From positions 7,974 through 71,973 of the forward strand of contig CAYPKG010000007.1 of the NCBI GenBank assembly GCA_964411275.1: 64,000 nucleotides of DNA, given 5' to 3'. The translations under genes were made by a program, and so were the position numbers. Origin of the DNA: CAYPKG01 sp964411275 (GTDB lineage: Bacteria; Bacillota; Clostridia; Christensenellales; CAG-138). Shown piece by piece: positions 42,066 through 50,382 of this stretch (its first letter is position 1; every line of letters begins with the position of its first letter). The notes beneath the pieces were generated by a model, which had not been told where the DNA came from, ran no database searches, and saw nothing but the letters and a program-made list of their open reading frames with translations.

Positions 42066-42092
42066 CCGTTATATCGGTCAACGATATAACGG
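42066..42092. promoter_or_regulatory. PadR operator palindrome
   Basis: CCGTTATATCG (42066-42076), 5-base spacer, CGATATAACGG (42082-42092): perfect 11-base arms just downstream of the -10 box, overlapping the expected transcription start. Confidence 0.72.
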
Positions 42093-42116
42093 TAGCCGTT
42101 AATAAGGAGGGTACTT

Positions 42117-42446
42117 ATGGGAGAAAGCACACAAGCGCCGGCATTGACGGAGGCGGTATACTACATACTGCTGTCCCTGTACGAGCCGTTACACGGGTAC
42201 GGGATCATACAAAATGCCAAGAAAATGAGCAATGAAAGGGTGCAGCTGGCGGCAGGCACGCTGTACGGGGCAATCAACACCCTTTTAGAGCGGCAATGGA
42301 TCAGGGCCCTGCCTGGGGAAAGCAACTCCCGGAAAAAGGAGTATGTGATCACAGACCGGGGAAATCTGGCCGTAGAACAGGAAATCACCCGCTTAAGGGA
42401 GCTTTTGCATAACGGGGAACAGGTAATAGGAGGGATGATACTATGA
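42117..42446 (+). CDS. PadR family transcriptional regulator
   Basis: A 109-residue winged-helix regulator: TEAVYYILLSLYEPLHGYGI, then LAAGTLYGAINTLLERQWIRAL and KEYVITDRGNLAVEQE. This is the typical short PadR type that, with a DUF2812 partner gene, forms an autoregulated pair common in Firmicutes. AAGGAGG in front; overlaps the next gene by 4 bases. Inducer unknown. Confidence 0.92.
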   Translation: MGESTQAPALTEAVYYILLSLYEPLHGYGIIQNAKKMSNERVQLAAGTLYGAINTLLERQWIRALPGESNSRKKEYVITDRGNLAVEQEITRLRELLHNGEQVIGGMIL

Positions 42447-42991
42447 AATTTACCGCCCATAAGCTATTTTTTGCATGGGATTATGATAAAGAAGAAAACT
42501 GGCTCAATGAAATGGCCGCCAAGGGCATGCACCTGACGGGGGTGGGCCTTTGCAAGTATGTGTTCGAGGAAGGGGAGCCCGGCGCTTACCAATATCACCT
42601 TGAATGGCTCAAGAACTGGCCTGCTCATCCGGAAAGCATTTCCTATATCCGGTTTTTAGAGAATATGGGAGTGGAGCACGTAGGCTGCTTCAAAAAGTGG
42701 CTTTACCTGCGCCAGCGGACGCATTCGGACATCCCCTTCGCGCCCCAGCTGGATGAACAGATTTCCCACCTCAAGCGGCTGCTCTGTCTCATTGCCGTAC
42801 TGGTTCCGGTGCTATTATTCGGCACATTTTCCCTGTATACATCCTTTCGCCTGTCCAGAGGGGCGGTCATGGCGTTTCCCGCGATCATGGCGTTGTTTTA
42901 TGTGTGCCTCTGGGCGTGTATCGCCTACGGCGCTGTTAAGCTGGTACGGGCGTACCGGCGGCTGAAGAAGGAACGGGCGGTCCGGGAGTAA
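42443..42991 (+). CDS. DUF2812 domain membrane protein
   Basis: A 182-residue protein starting with the DUF2812 hallmark FFAWDYDKEENWLNEMAAKGMHL and the YQYHLEWLKNW segment, followed by two membrane helices (about 113-135 and 142-165). DUF2812 proteins are nearly always partnered by PadR regulators, and may modulate their activity, but the function is unestablished. The ATGA overlap with padR indicates coupled translation. Confidence 0.9.
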   Translation: MKFTAHKLFFAWDYDKEENWLNEMAAKGMHLTGVGLCKYVFEEGEPGAYQYHLEWLKNWPAHPESISYIRFLENMGVEHVGCFKKWLYLRQRTHSDIPFAPQLDEQISHLKRLLCLIAVLVPVLLFGTFSLYTSFRLSRGAVMAFPAIMALFYVCLWACIAYGAVKLVRAYRRLKKERAVRE

Positions 42992-43020
42992 GGCGGCGGG
43001 GCCTGTATTTTCAAAAAAGC

Positions 43021-43050
43021 GGTGCCGTAGCAGTAACAAGCTACGGCACC
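43021..43050. terminator. Bidirectional terminator between DUF2812 and nudC
   Basis: GGTGCCGTAGC (43021-43031), 8-base loop, GCTACGGCACC (43040-43050). On the minus strand it is followed by GCTTTTTTG, a good T-tract for nudC. Confidence 0.8.
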
Positions 43051-43067
43051 ACATGTATCGCCGATCC

Positions 43068-43892
43068 CTATGCCAATCCGTCCTTAAACCTGCATATCAT
43101 CTCATTGGTCAAAGCAAAATCCTCATACCGGACATCGATGTCCCCACGGTGCACCCATTCGGCCACGGCAAGCTCGCCGTCGTCCATGGTAATGGTGTCG
43201 TCCCCGTCCACATCGCAAAAATACCCCATCAGCAGCGTATCGGTCATGGCCCAGGGCTGGCTTTTATAATAGGTGATGTTTTTGACATGCACCCCCGCCT
43301 CCTCCAGCACCTCCCGGCTGACGGTCTCCTCCACCGTCTCACCGATCTCCGTAAACCCTGCGATGAGGGCGTAATTCGAATGCTCCCGGCCCGCATACTT
43401 GGTTAAAAGCAGCTTGTCCCCATTCCGGACCCCCACGATCACCGCAGGGTTAATCCGGGGATACACCATCTGTTCGCACTTTGGGCAGCGCAGCATCCGC
43501 TCGTCATGATCCCGCTCCATTTGCGCCCCGCAGCGGCCGCAAAAGCCGTTAGACCGGTACCAGTCGATCAGCTGCAGCGCGGTCAGCCCCGCAAAGGAGG
43601 CATGCTTGGGCGAAATGCCGCGAAAGCCCCGCCGGTTTTTTGAGGCGTAGCCGGGAAGCGAAACAGTCTGATCCGTAGAAAGCCAGAAAACCGGCTGATC
43701 ATCCAGGGAAAACAGATAAATAGCCTCGGCCTCTATATGGGATACCTGTGACAGTCTGGGAAATTGCGCCAAGCCGTCCTGGACATTCACCAGCAGGCCC
43801 CCCTCCTGGGCGATCATGACGATGCTGTCTAAATCCGGCGTGCTTTCCCGGTAAGCGTTGCAAAACACATGGGGTGCGATATCCTGTATCAT
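43068..43892 (-). CDS. nudC: NAD+ diphosphatase / NADH pyrophosphatase NudC
   Basis: A 274-residue Nudix hydrolase that cleaves NAD(H) and can remove NAD caps from RNA. Zinc ribbon FCGRCGAQM and LRCPKCEQMVYPRINPAVIVGV; complete Nudix box GFTEIGETVEETVSREVLEEAG (read as Gx5Ex7REVxEEAG); followed by SQPWAMTDTLLMGYF, the NudC-specific SQPW array. The N-terminal domain is shorter than in the E. coli enzyme but present. Confidence 0.9.
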   Translation of the reverse strand: MIQDIAPHVFCNAYRESTPDLDSIVMIAQEGGLLVNVQDGLAQFPRLSQVSHIEAEAIYLFSLDDQPVFWLSTDQTVSLPGYASKNRRGFRGISPKHASFAGLTALQLIDWYRSNGFCGRCGAQMERDHDERMLRCPKCEQMVYPRINPAVIVGVRNGDKLLLTKYAGREHSNYALIAGFTEIGETVEETVSREVLEEAGVHVKNITYYKSQPWAMTDTLLMGYFCDVDGDDTITMDDGELAVAEWVHRGDIDVRYEDFALTNEMICRFKDGLA

Positions 43893-43905
43893 TTAAGCTT
43901 GCCTT

Positions 43906-44757
43906 TCAATCCACTTCCTTAGGTATTGTTGTTTGTTCATTGGGTATTGTTGTTTGTCCAACGACCACATGAACCTTTCCCGTCAGGTCTTTGCGAAATA
44001 CTTTTTGTATCATATAATCCGCCCAATATTCATGATAGGTGGTATGTCCCTTTTCCTTCATGTCCTTGGCTACGTCAAGGCCCACATACCTCCAGTGCCA
44101 CGGCTCAAACCCAAAGCCTGTGACAGCGCTTTTGCCCTTGGGATAGCTCAATATAAATCCATATTGCCACCCATGCTCCATAAGCCAAGCATACTCTTTG
44201 GTTCTTTCGTATTGGTATTCGCCCAATGTGCGGTATGTCACATTCTTCTTGCGCAGGTCGAACGCGAGGCCTGTCTGATGCTCCGAATGTCCAGGCCAAG
44301 CATACCACAGGCTATTAGCGTCCCCGCGCTTGGTATTTCTGCGGTAACCCGATTGGATGTACAGCGTGAGCCCCTGGGCCTCCATATCCTTTGCCATTTT
44401 CAAAAACGCATCGTTGCAGTCCTCACGAAGCCGCTGGCCGCTTTTGGCGTATTTTCGATCCACAGAAACTAGATTTTCCGGCTTATACTTTTTAGGAAGC
44501 GCATAATGCTTGCTGACGAACACCGTAAGGCTATCCGGTGCCGGAACGGTGACGATGTTCGTATAGTTTTTCTCGTCCAGCTTCAGGTTGACAGCCCGCA
44601 ATACTTCCTCATAGGCCAGGTTTGGCTTTTCGTTAACATAGGCGGCATATCTTTCGGCGTTCTCAGGCAATTCGTTTTGATAGAGCTCCGCCGCAAGCGC
44701 GTTCGTACAAAATAAAAGCAGCATCACCACAATCACCATCACAACCAGGCGTTTCAT
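43906..44757 (-). CDS. VanY-type D-alanyl-D-alanine carboxypeptidase
   Basis: A 283-residue secreted zinc carboxypeptidase. Signal peptide residues 1-23 (VVMVIVVMLLLFCTNALAA). Peptidase M15B motifs: IQSGYRRN, SEHQTGLAFDLR (His and Asp ligands) and FEPWHWRYVG (Glu and His). It would trim terminal D-alanine from peptidoglycan stems outside the cell. An oddity is the C-terminal short direct repeat TTIPNEQTTIPKE. It is 13 bases upstream of nudC; no vancomycin-resistance genes are nearby. Confidence 0.9.
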   Translation of the reverse strand: MKRLVVMVIVVMLLLFCTNALAAELYQNELPENAERYAAYVNEKPNLAYEEVLRAVNLKLDEKNYTNIVTVPAPDSLTVFVSKHYALPKKYKPENLVSVDRKYAKSGQRLREDCNDAFLKMAKDMEAQGLTLYIQSGYRRNTKRGDANSLWYAWPGHSEHQTGLAFDLRKKNVTYRTLGEYQYERTKEYAWLMEHGWQYGFILSYPKGKSAVTGFGFEPWHWRYVGLDVAKDMKEKGHTTYHEYWADYMIQKVFRKDLTGKVHVVVGQTTIPNEQTTIPKEVD

Positions 44758-44957
44758 TTCTGTCCCCCATTTCTATCCTTCTCATGCCTTCTATATTCTA
44801 TAGGAGGGACAGGTATAAATGCAAGGGCTCCCTTAAAATAGTTTGCCGCGAAAAAATCCACCGGCGCCGCTCATTGCTTTGCCGATGGACAGATGCATTA
44901 TGTTCTTTTGTTGCCCCAGGGGTTTGCGCCCAACCCCCTTGTTATCTCTTTTCCTGA

Positions 44958-45944
44958 TTACCGTTCTTCGCGGAAATAGGGCAGTCCCAGGCTATGGGGC
45001 GGCTGATTTTCCCGCCTGCGGCGCAGGGAAACCACAATCAGCACCACCACCGTGGCCACATAGGGCAGCATTTTGAACAGCTCGATGGAACTGCGGCTCA
45101 GCCCCGGGATGTAGAAATACAGCCAGGACAGCATGCCGAACAGGTACGCCCCCCAAATCCCCCGTTTGGGCTTCCAGCTGGAGAATATGACCAGCGCCAC
45201 CGCAAGCCAGCCCAGGCGCTCGATCCCGCCGTCGCTGTCCCAGGTGCCCTTGGTGTAGTCCATCACGTAGTACAATCCGCCAAGGCCGGAAATGCCGGCG
45301 CCGATTGTGGTGGCCAGGTATTTGTATTTTGTGACGTTGATACCCGCGGCGTCTGCCGTGGCCGGGTTTTCGCCCACTGCCCGAAGGTTCAGGCCGATGC
45401 TGGTACGGGTCAAAAACCAGCCCACCACGATTGCCACGATGACTGCCGTATACGCCATAAAGCCATACGAGAAGAATATCTCTCCAACAGGCCCCAGGGC
45501 GTTTGCCAGGCCGGGGATGGGTGCGCGAAACGCCGCGCTGGTGGCCTGGACGTTGATCTGGCCCACGCCGCCCGCAAGCTTGTTGAGAGAGCCGCCAAAG
45601 AAGTTGGCAAGGCCGCCTGCGAATATGGTCAGCGTCAGGCCGGCCACGTTCTGGTTGGCCCGGAGGCTGGTGGTGAGAATGCTGAATATCAGGCCGCCCA
45701 GCATGGACGCCAGGAACGCGCAAACCACAGCGATGAGGATGCACAGCGCCGGAACCGGGTTCGGGTTGTTCAACTCATAATAGAACACGCTGATCAGCCC
45801 CGCGATGCCCCCCATGTACATGATGCCGGGGACGCCCAAATTGAGGTTGCCGGACTTTTCCGTCAATATCTCCCCCGTGGCGCCGAACAGAATAACCGTC
45901 CCGAACACCACAGCGGCTTGGAGTAAGGCGATAAGCTGTGTCAT
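44958..45944 (-). CDS. Nucleoside (BMP-type) ABC transporter permease 2
   Basis: A 328-residue polytopic permease of the NupQ/YufQ type. Seen: FGATGEILTEKSGNLNLGVPG at the start, NQNVAGLTLTIFAGGLANF, the SIGLNLRAVGENPATADAAGINVTKYKYLATTIGAGISGLGG coupling stretch (core AVGENPATADAAGINV). It overlaps the preceding permease by 4 bases and ends the operon. Confidence 0.93.
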   Translation of the reverse strand: MTQLIALLQAAVVFGTVILFGATGEILTEKSGNLNLGVPGIMYMGGIAGLISVFYYELNNPNPVPALCILIAVVCAFLASMLGGLIFSILTTSLRANQNVAGLTLTIFAGGLANFFGGSLNKLAGGVGQINVQATSAAFRAPIPGLANALGPVGEIFFSYGFMAYTAVIVAIVVGWFLTRTSIGLNLRAVGENPATADAAGINVTKYKYLATTIGAGISGLGGLYYVMDYTKGTWDSDGGIERLGWLAVALVIFSSWKPKRGIWGAYLFGMLSWLYFYIPGLSRSSIELFKMLPYVATVVVLIVVSLRRRRENQPPHSLGLPYFREER

Positions 45945-47053
45945 TTGGATACCTCCTTGCGGCCCGCGCCGCGGAATTTCACCTGATAATTGATGAAGAA
46001 CTCGCTGCCCAGTATAAAGAAGAGTATGATGCCCGTGAGCATGCTGGACACATAGTCATTCAGGTGGTACCGGGACGCGATCTCAATCGCGCCCTTTTCC
46101 ATGAACACGATGAGCAGGGAGAATAAGATCATCACGAATGAATTGAATTTCGCGAGCCAGGCCACGATGATGGCGGTAAAGCCCCGGCCTCCGGCTGTGT
46201 TGGTGGAGATCGTGTGGCTTGCGCCGGATACGGCGATAAAGCCCGCCAGGCCGCAAATGGCGCCGGAAATCACCATGGTGCGCACCACCACCTTCTTTAC
46301 GTCGATGGCGGCGTACCGGGCGGTGTTTTCGCTTTCGCCCACCACCGCGATTTCAAAGCCCTGCTTGGAATAGGTGAGATACCCGTACATACATACCGCC
46401 ACCGCCAGCACGATAATGACGTTTAGCGTGTACTGCTGCCCAAACAGCGTGGGGAACCAACCCGCGTGGGTGATGTTGTTGATGACGCCCACGGTATTGG
46501 AGCCGTATGGTTTTTCCCATTGGGCCACGAAAAACGCCGTGAGCTGTATGGCGATATAGTTCATCATCAATGTGAATAATGTTTCGTTGGTGTTCCACTT
46601 CGCCTTGAACAGCCCGGGCACAAACCCCCACAGGCCGCCCGCCACGATAGAGCACACCGCCATGATGGGAATGAGCAGGGCAGTGGGAACCGTTTTCCCA
46701 AGATAGATCATGCAGGCCGCCGCCACGATGCCGCCGGCAAGCACCTGGCCCTCCGCGCCCACGTTCCAGAACCGCATCCGAAACGCCGGCGATAGTCCCA
46801 GCGCGATACATAAAAGCATCATGGTATCCCGGATGGTGACCCAGGTGCGCTTCTCCGTGCCGAACGCGCCCTCAAACATGGCGCCGTACACCTTTAAGGG
46901 GTTGAGCTTCACGATAATATAGATCACGATGGCGCAGACCACCAGGGACGCCGCCAGTGCGATGCCGCGAACGCTCCAGCTTTTCCAGGTGGGCAGCAGC
47001 CCCCGCTTGGAAATGCGGATGAGGGGTTCCCTGCTTTCACGCTTGCGTTTCAT
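45941..47053 (-). CDS. Nucleoside (BMP-type) ABC transporter permease 1
   Basis: A 370-residue permease of the NupP/YufP type with eight to ten helices, including WSVRGIALAASLVVCAIVIYII at the start, NVGAEGQVLAGGIVAAACM, KWNTNETLFTLMMNYIAIQL and GESENTARYAAIDVKKVVVRTM (ATPase-contact loop). ATGA overlaps on both sides show tight coupling with the ATPase and the second permease. Confidence 0.93.
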   Translation of the reverse strand: MKRKRESREPLIRISKRGLLPTWKSWSVRGIALAASLVVCAIVIYIIVKLNPLKVYGAMFEGAFGTEKRTWVTIRDTMMLLCIALGLSPAFRMRFWNVGAEGQVLAGGIVAAACMIYLGKTVPTALLIPIMAVCSIVAGGLWGFVPGLFKAKWNTNETLFTLMMNYIAIQLTAFFVAQWEKPYGSNTVGVINNITHAGWFPTLFGQQYTLNVIIVLAVAVCMYGYLTYSKQGFEIAVVGESENTARYAAIDVKKVVVRTMVISGAICGLAGFIAVSGASHTISTNTAGGRGFTAIIVAWLAKFNSFVMILFSLLIVFMEKGAIEIASRYHLNDYVSSMLTGIILFFILGSEFFINYQVKFRGAGRKEVSK

Positions 47054-48597
47054 GCCTGTGCCACCTCCTTCATTTCAGCCTTCAAATGGGTCATCATCAG
47101 GCCCACATCCTCTTTCTTGGCCGCCCGCCCGTCCACAATGCCGCTGACACGTCCGTCACACAGCACCAGAATGCGGTCGCACAGCTCCAGCAACACGTCC
47201 AAATCCTCGCCCACATACAGCACCGCCGCGCCCTTGGCCTTTTGCTCGTTCAGCAGGCGGTATATCGTATAGGAGGTGTTGATGTCCAGCCCGCGCACGG
47301 CGTACGCCGTCATCAAGAGGCTTGGCTGCGCCGCGATCTCCCGGCCCACCAGCATCTTCTGTACATTTCCGCCGGACAGGCGGCGGATGGGTATGGTGAG
47401 GTTGGGGGTGACCACCTCGAGATCCTCCACGATCCTTTGCGCCAGCGCTCTGGGCGCTTTCCGGTCGGCAAACACGGAATTGCCGTTTTTATAGCTGCGA
47501 AGCATCACGTTATCCGCAAGATCCATGCTGCCCACAAGCCCCATGCCGAAACGGTCCTCCGGGACGAACGCAAGGCCCACGCCCAGCTTGAAAATATCCA
47601 GGGGGTTCTTGCCCCGAAGTTCGGTCTCCGGGCCCTCGGGAGGGATAAAGCGGATGCTGCTTTCAGGCTCCATCCTCTGCAGCCCCGCGATGGCCTCCAA
47701 AAGCTCTTTTTGGCCGCTGCCGGTGATGCCCGCGATGCCCAATATCTCCCCGCCATAGGCGGTGAAGGAAATGTCGTTGAGTCGGGCGACGCCGTCGCTG
47801 TCGATGACGGACAGATGCTCCACCACCAGCCGCTCCTTCTGGTTTTCGCAGACAGGGCGGTCGATATTAAGAAGAACCGAGCGGCCCACCATCATGTCGG
47901 TGAGCTGCTGGGGGGTGGTGTCCTTTGTCTGAATATCGCCGATGTACTCGCCCCGGCGCAACACCGCGACCCGGTCGGAAATCTCCATCACCTCGTGGAG
48001 CTTATGGGTGATGATGATGATGGATTTCCCGTCGTCCTTCATGTTGCGCATGACGGCGAAGAGCTTATCCGTCTCCTGGGGAGTCAAAACCGCCGTGGGC
48101 TCATCCAATATCAGTATTTCCGCGCCCCGGTACAGCACCTTGACGATTTCAAGGGTCTGTTTTTCAGAGACGGACATGTCGTACACCTTTTTATCCGGCT
48201 CCACAACAAAACCATACCGGTCGCAAATCTCCTTGACCTTGCCGTGCACGCCTTTGAGGTCAACAAGCCTGCTCTCGTTTAAGCCCAATACGATATTCTC
48301 CGCTGCGGACAACACGTCCACCAGCTTGAAATGCTGGTGAATCATGCCAATCCCCAGGTCGAACGCGTCCTTGGGGGAGCGTATGGTTACTTTTTGTCCG
48401 TTCACATAGATTTGTCCGTTGTCCGGGAGATAGATACCGGACAGCATGTTCATAAGCGTGGTTTTGCCGCTTCCATTTTCGCCCAGCAGGGATAAAATCT
48501 CCCCCCCGTTGATATCAAGGCTAATATTGCTGTTGGCAACTACCTCGCCAAATGTCTTGGTGATGTCCACCATCTGAATGACTTTTTGGCTATCCAA
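47050..48597 (-). CDS. Nucleoside (BMP-type) ABC transporter ATPase, two cassettes
   Basis: A 515-residue NupO/YufO-type ATPase with two ABC cassettes. First: Walker A GENGSGKTTLM, signature VSEKQTLEIVKVL, Walker B ILILDEPTAVLTPQE. Second: degenerate Walker A ITGSGQKELLEAI and LSGGNVQKMLVGREIA, the usual asymmetry of sugar/nucleoside types. Start placed at TTG 48597 after AAAGGA, since residues upstream are not family-like. It energises uptake of a nucleoside or similar ligand. Confidence 0.92.
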   Translation of the reverse strand: MDSQKVIQMVDITKTFGEVVANSNISLDINGGEILSLLGENGSGKTTLMNMLSGIYLPDNGQIYVNGQKVTIRSPKDAFDLGIGMIHQHFKLVDVLSAAENIVLGLNESRLVDLKGVHGKVKEICDRYGFVVEPDKKVYDMSVSEKQTLEIVKVLYRGAEILILDEPTAVLTPQETDKLFAVMRNMKDDGKSIIIITHKLHEVMEISDRVAVLRRGEYIGDIQTKDTTPQQLTDMMVGRSVLLNIDRPVCENQKERLVVEHLSVIDSDGVARLNDISFTAYGGEILGIAGITGSGQKELLEAIAGLQRMEPESSIRFIPPEGPETELRGKNPLDIFKLGVGLAFVPEDRFGMGLVGSMDLADNVMLRSYKNGNSVFADRKAPRALAQRIVEDLEVVTPNLTIPIRRLSGGNVQKMLVGREIAAQPSLLMTAYAVRGLDINTSYTIYRLLNEQKAKGAAVLYVGEDLDVLLELCDRILVLCDGRVSGIVDGRAAKKEDVGLMMTHLKAEMKEVAQA

Positions 48598-48735
48598 AGC
48601 TTTGTCCTTTCTGTGCCGTCTCCGGCGAAAAAATATGTGCCATCGCGATGCACCGGTACAGCTGTGAGAAAGGCGAGCCAGCCGCACCTGCCGAAGCCGA
48701 ATTTAGATAAAAAAAATACCATGAGTTCGATTTGA

Positions 48736-48771
48736 AATAAGAGAAGCAGTTTTTAGGCTGCTTCTCTTATT
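48736..48771. terminator. Terminator/attenuator after the BMP binding-protein gene
   Basis: AATAAGAGAAGCAG (48736-48749), 8-base loop, CTGCTTCTCTTATT (48758-48771): perfect 14-base arms, 10 bases after the binding-protein stop. It would favour binding-protein over ATPase expression. Confidence 0.8.
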
Positions 48772-48781
48772 CGGGACAATG

Positions 48782-50065
48782 TTAGCCGACGTTGAGCTCG
48801 GTGATGCCGTCGATGCGCAGGCCGAAGTATGGCGCGGAGCGCAGCGTGGACTCTACAAAGATACCGTCAACGATGGCTTCGCCGGTATCGTTCACGAAAT
48901 CGCCGTCGGTATCAAGAGCGGTATACGTGGTGACGGTTTCGCCGGCCACGGTGTAGTTCTTGGTATCGAATATCTTGAGCGATCCGTCCTTGATGGAAGC
49001 GATGACTTCGTTTACCTTCTCCTCTGTGCCGGGGGCGCAGCTTTCGCCCAGCTTGGAGATCATGACCGCGTCGTTGGCATAGCCCAGCGCCAGGTCGACG
49101 GGGATGGTCTCGCCCTTTAGGAACGCGTCCATCATCGGGGTATACAGGGCGCCCCAGTTGTTTTGGGAGGAGGTCAGCGCGGCCGTGGGGGCGACGCTCA
49201 GCATGTCGATGTTGTAACCCACGCTGTACACGACTTTGCCGCTATCCAGGGCAGCCTGAACCGCGCTGGGAGCGCCGGTAGAGTCGGCATGCTGGCCGAT
49301 GATCACACAGCCCTTGGCCATCAAAGCGTTGGCAGCTTCGCCTTCGGAGGTGGGATCATACCAGGAGTTGGTGTACTGCACGTCCATGTACGCTTCGGGC
49401 ACGATGGACCGGATGCCCAGGAAGAACGCGGTGTAGCCGGAGACCACTTCCGCATAGGGGTACGCGCCAACGTAGCCGATATGGGGATCGGTGACGGTGC
49501 CCGCGTCCATGAGCTCCTTCAATTTCATGCCCGCCACAACGCCGGACACGTAACGGGACTCATAGGTGTAGGGGAACATGTTGGCAACATTGGTAAGGCC
49601 GCTGAGGGCAGCCGTGTCGCCGGTGCAGGGGACGAAGAATACGTCCGGATACTCCGCCGCAGCCTGCATCATGTAGGACTGATGGCCATAGCTGACGGAG
49701 AAGATGATCGCGCAGCCCTGCTCCGCCAGGTCAACGGCGGTATCGTAGCAGACTTCGCTTTCAGGGATGTTGTACTTGAAAATCAGCTGCTCGTCGGACA
49801 GGCCCAGCGCGTCGCGAGCGGCCCAGACGCCCTCGATATGGGCCATATCATAGCCGGAGTTCTCGTCGTGAATGAGGATGACGCCGATTTTGACGGCATC
49901 AGCGGGCGCGGGCTCCTCGCCAGCGGGTTCGGGATCCTGAGCCACAGGGGCCGTTTCTTCGGGCGCCGGAGCAGGATCCTCGGGCGTCTGCGTTGAAGGT
50001 TGCGCACAGGCTGCTAAAGACAGAACCATCATGAGCGCCAAAAGCAATGCGAACAGTTTCTTCAT
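48782..50065 (-). CDS. BMP family ABC transporter substrate-binding lipoprotein
   Basis: A 427-residue basic-membrane-protein-type binding lipoprotein with lipobox LSLAAC (Cys 20). A 35-residue Pro/Glu/Ala-rich spacer (TPEDPAPAPEETAPVAQD) precedes the fold: KIGVILIHDENSGYDMAHIEG, IIFSVSYGHQSYM, IGYVGAYPYAEVVSGYTAFFLG and VQYTNSWYDPTSEGEAANALMAKG. Such proteins bind nucleosides in nup systems. It is longer than the usual 350-370 residues because of the spacer and a C-terminal region of beta repeats. First gene of the transporter operon. Confidence 0.93.
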   Translation of the reverse strand: MKKLFALLLALMMVLSLAACAQPSTQTPEDPAPAPEETAPVAQDPEPAGEEPAPADAVKIGVILIHDENSGYDMAHIEGVWAARDALGLSDEQLIFKYNIPESEVCYDTAVDLAEQGCAIIFSVSYGHQSYMMQAAAEYPDVFFVPCTGDTAALSGLTNVANMFPYTYESRYVSGVVAGMKLKELMDAGTVTDPHIGYVGAYPYAEVVSGYTAFFLGIRSIVPEAYMDVQYTNSWYDPTSEGEAANALMAKGCVIIGQHADSTGAPSAVQAALDSGKVVYSVGYNIDMLSVAPTAALTSSQNNWGALYTPMMDAFLKGETIPVDLALGYANDAVMISKLGESCAPGTEEKVNEVIASIKDGSLKIFDTKNYTVAGETVTTYTALDTDGDFVNDTGEAIVDGIFVESTLRSAPYFGLRIDGITELNVG

Positions 50066-50161
50066 ATTTGTTCCTCCTCTTTTTTTTGTTGCGTATTGAG
50101 TCGTCCGAATTACGGACGTGGCAACCGTTTTATATAGATCCGCCGTGAAACAACATAAATA

Positions 50162-50190
50162 ATTATATACTCATTTCATCAGCCTGTAAA
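50162..50190 (-). promoter_or_regulatory. Predicted promoter of the BMP transporter operon
   Basis: On the minus strand TTTACA (50190-50185), 17-base spacer, perfect TATAAT (50167-50162). The 90-base leader contains CGTCCG-aatta-CGGACG (50102-50118), a small perfect hairpin. I saw no purine riboswitch core. The rest of the 317-base gap up to 50382 holds nothing I can name. Confidence 0.7.
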
Positions 50191-50382
50191 GAAAAACTCC
50201 GAACCTCAATTGTCAGTTATCTATATCCAATTGTTCACATCTATCCGAATAATTTTCTATTTTAACCAAAATATAACGTCGTATTTTCGAACATTCAAGG
50301 GGTAATTTCCCAAATTCTTACTTATTTTCCGGACGGCAGCCGTCAGTAACTTCTTGAGACTAGCCAGGAAAAACCGCCGTCT

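Noticed and set aside
44994..45926. Open frame of 310 codons on the plus strand over the permease gene
   Set aside because: Antisense shadow of a typical membrane permease.
50066..50382. Purine riboswitch before the nucleoside transporter
   Set aside because: The leader is only about 90 bases with one small hairpin; I found none of the conserved purine-aptamer core.
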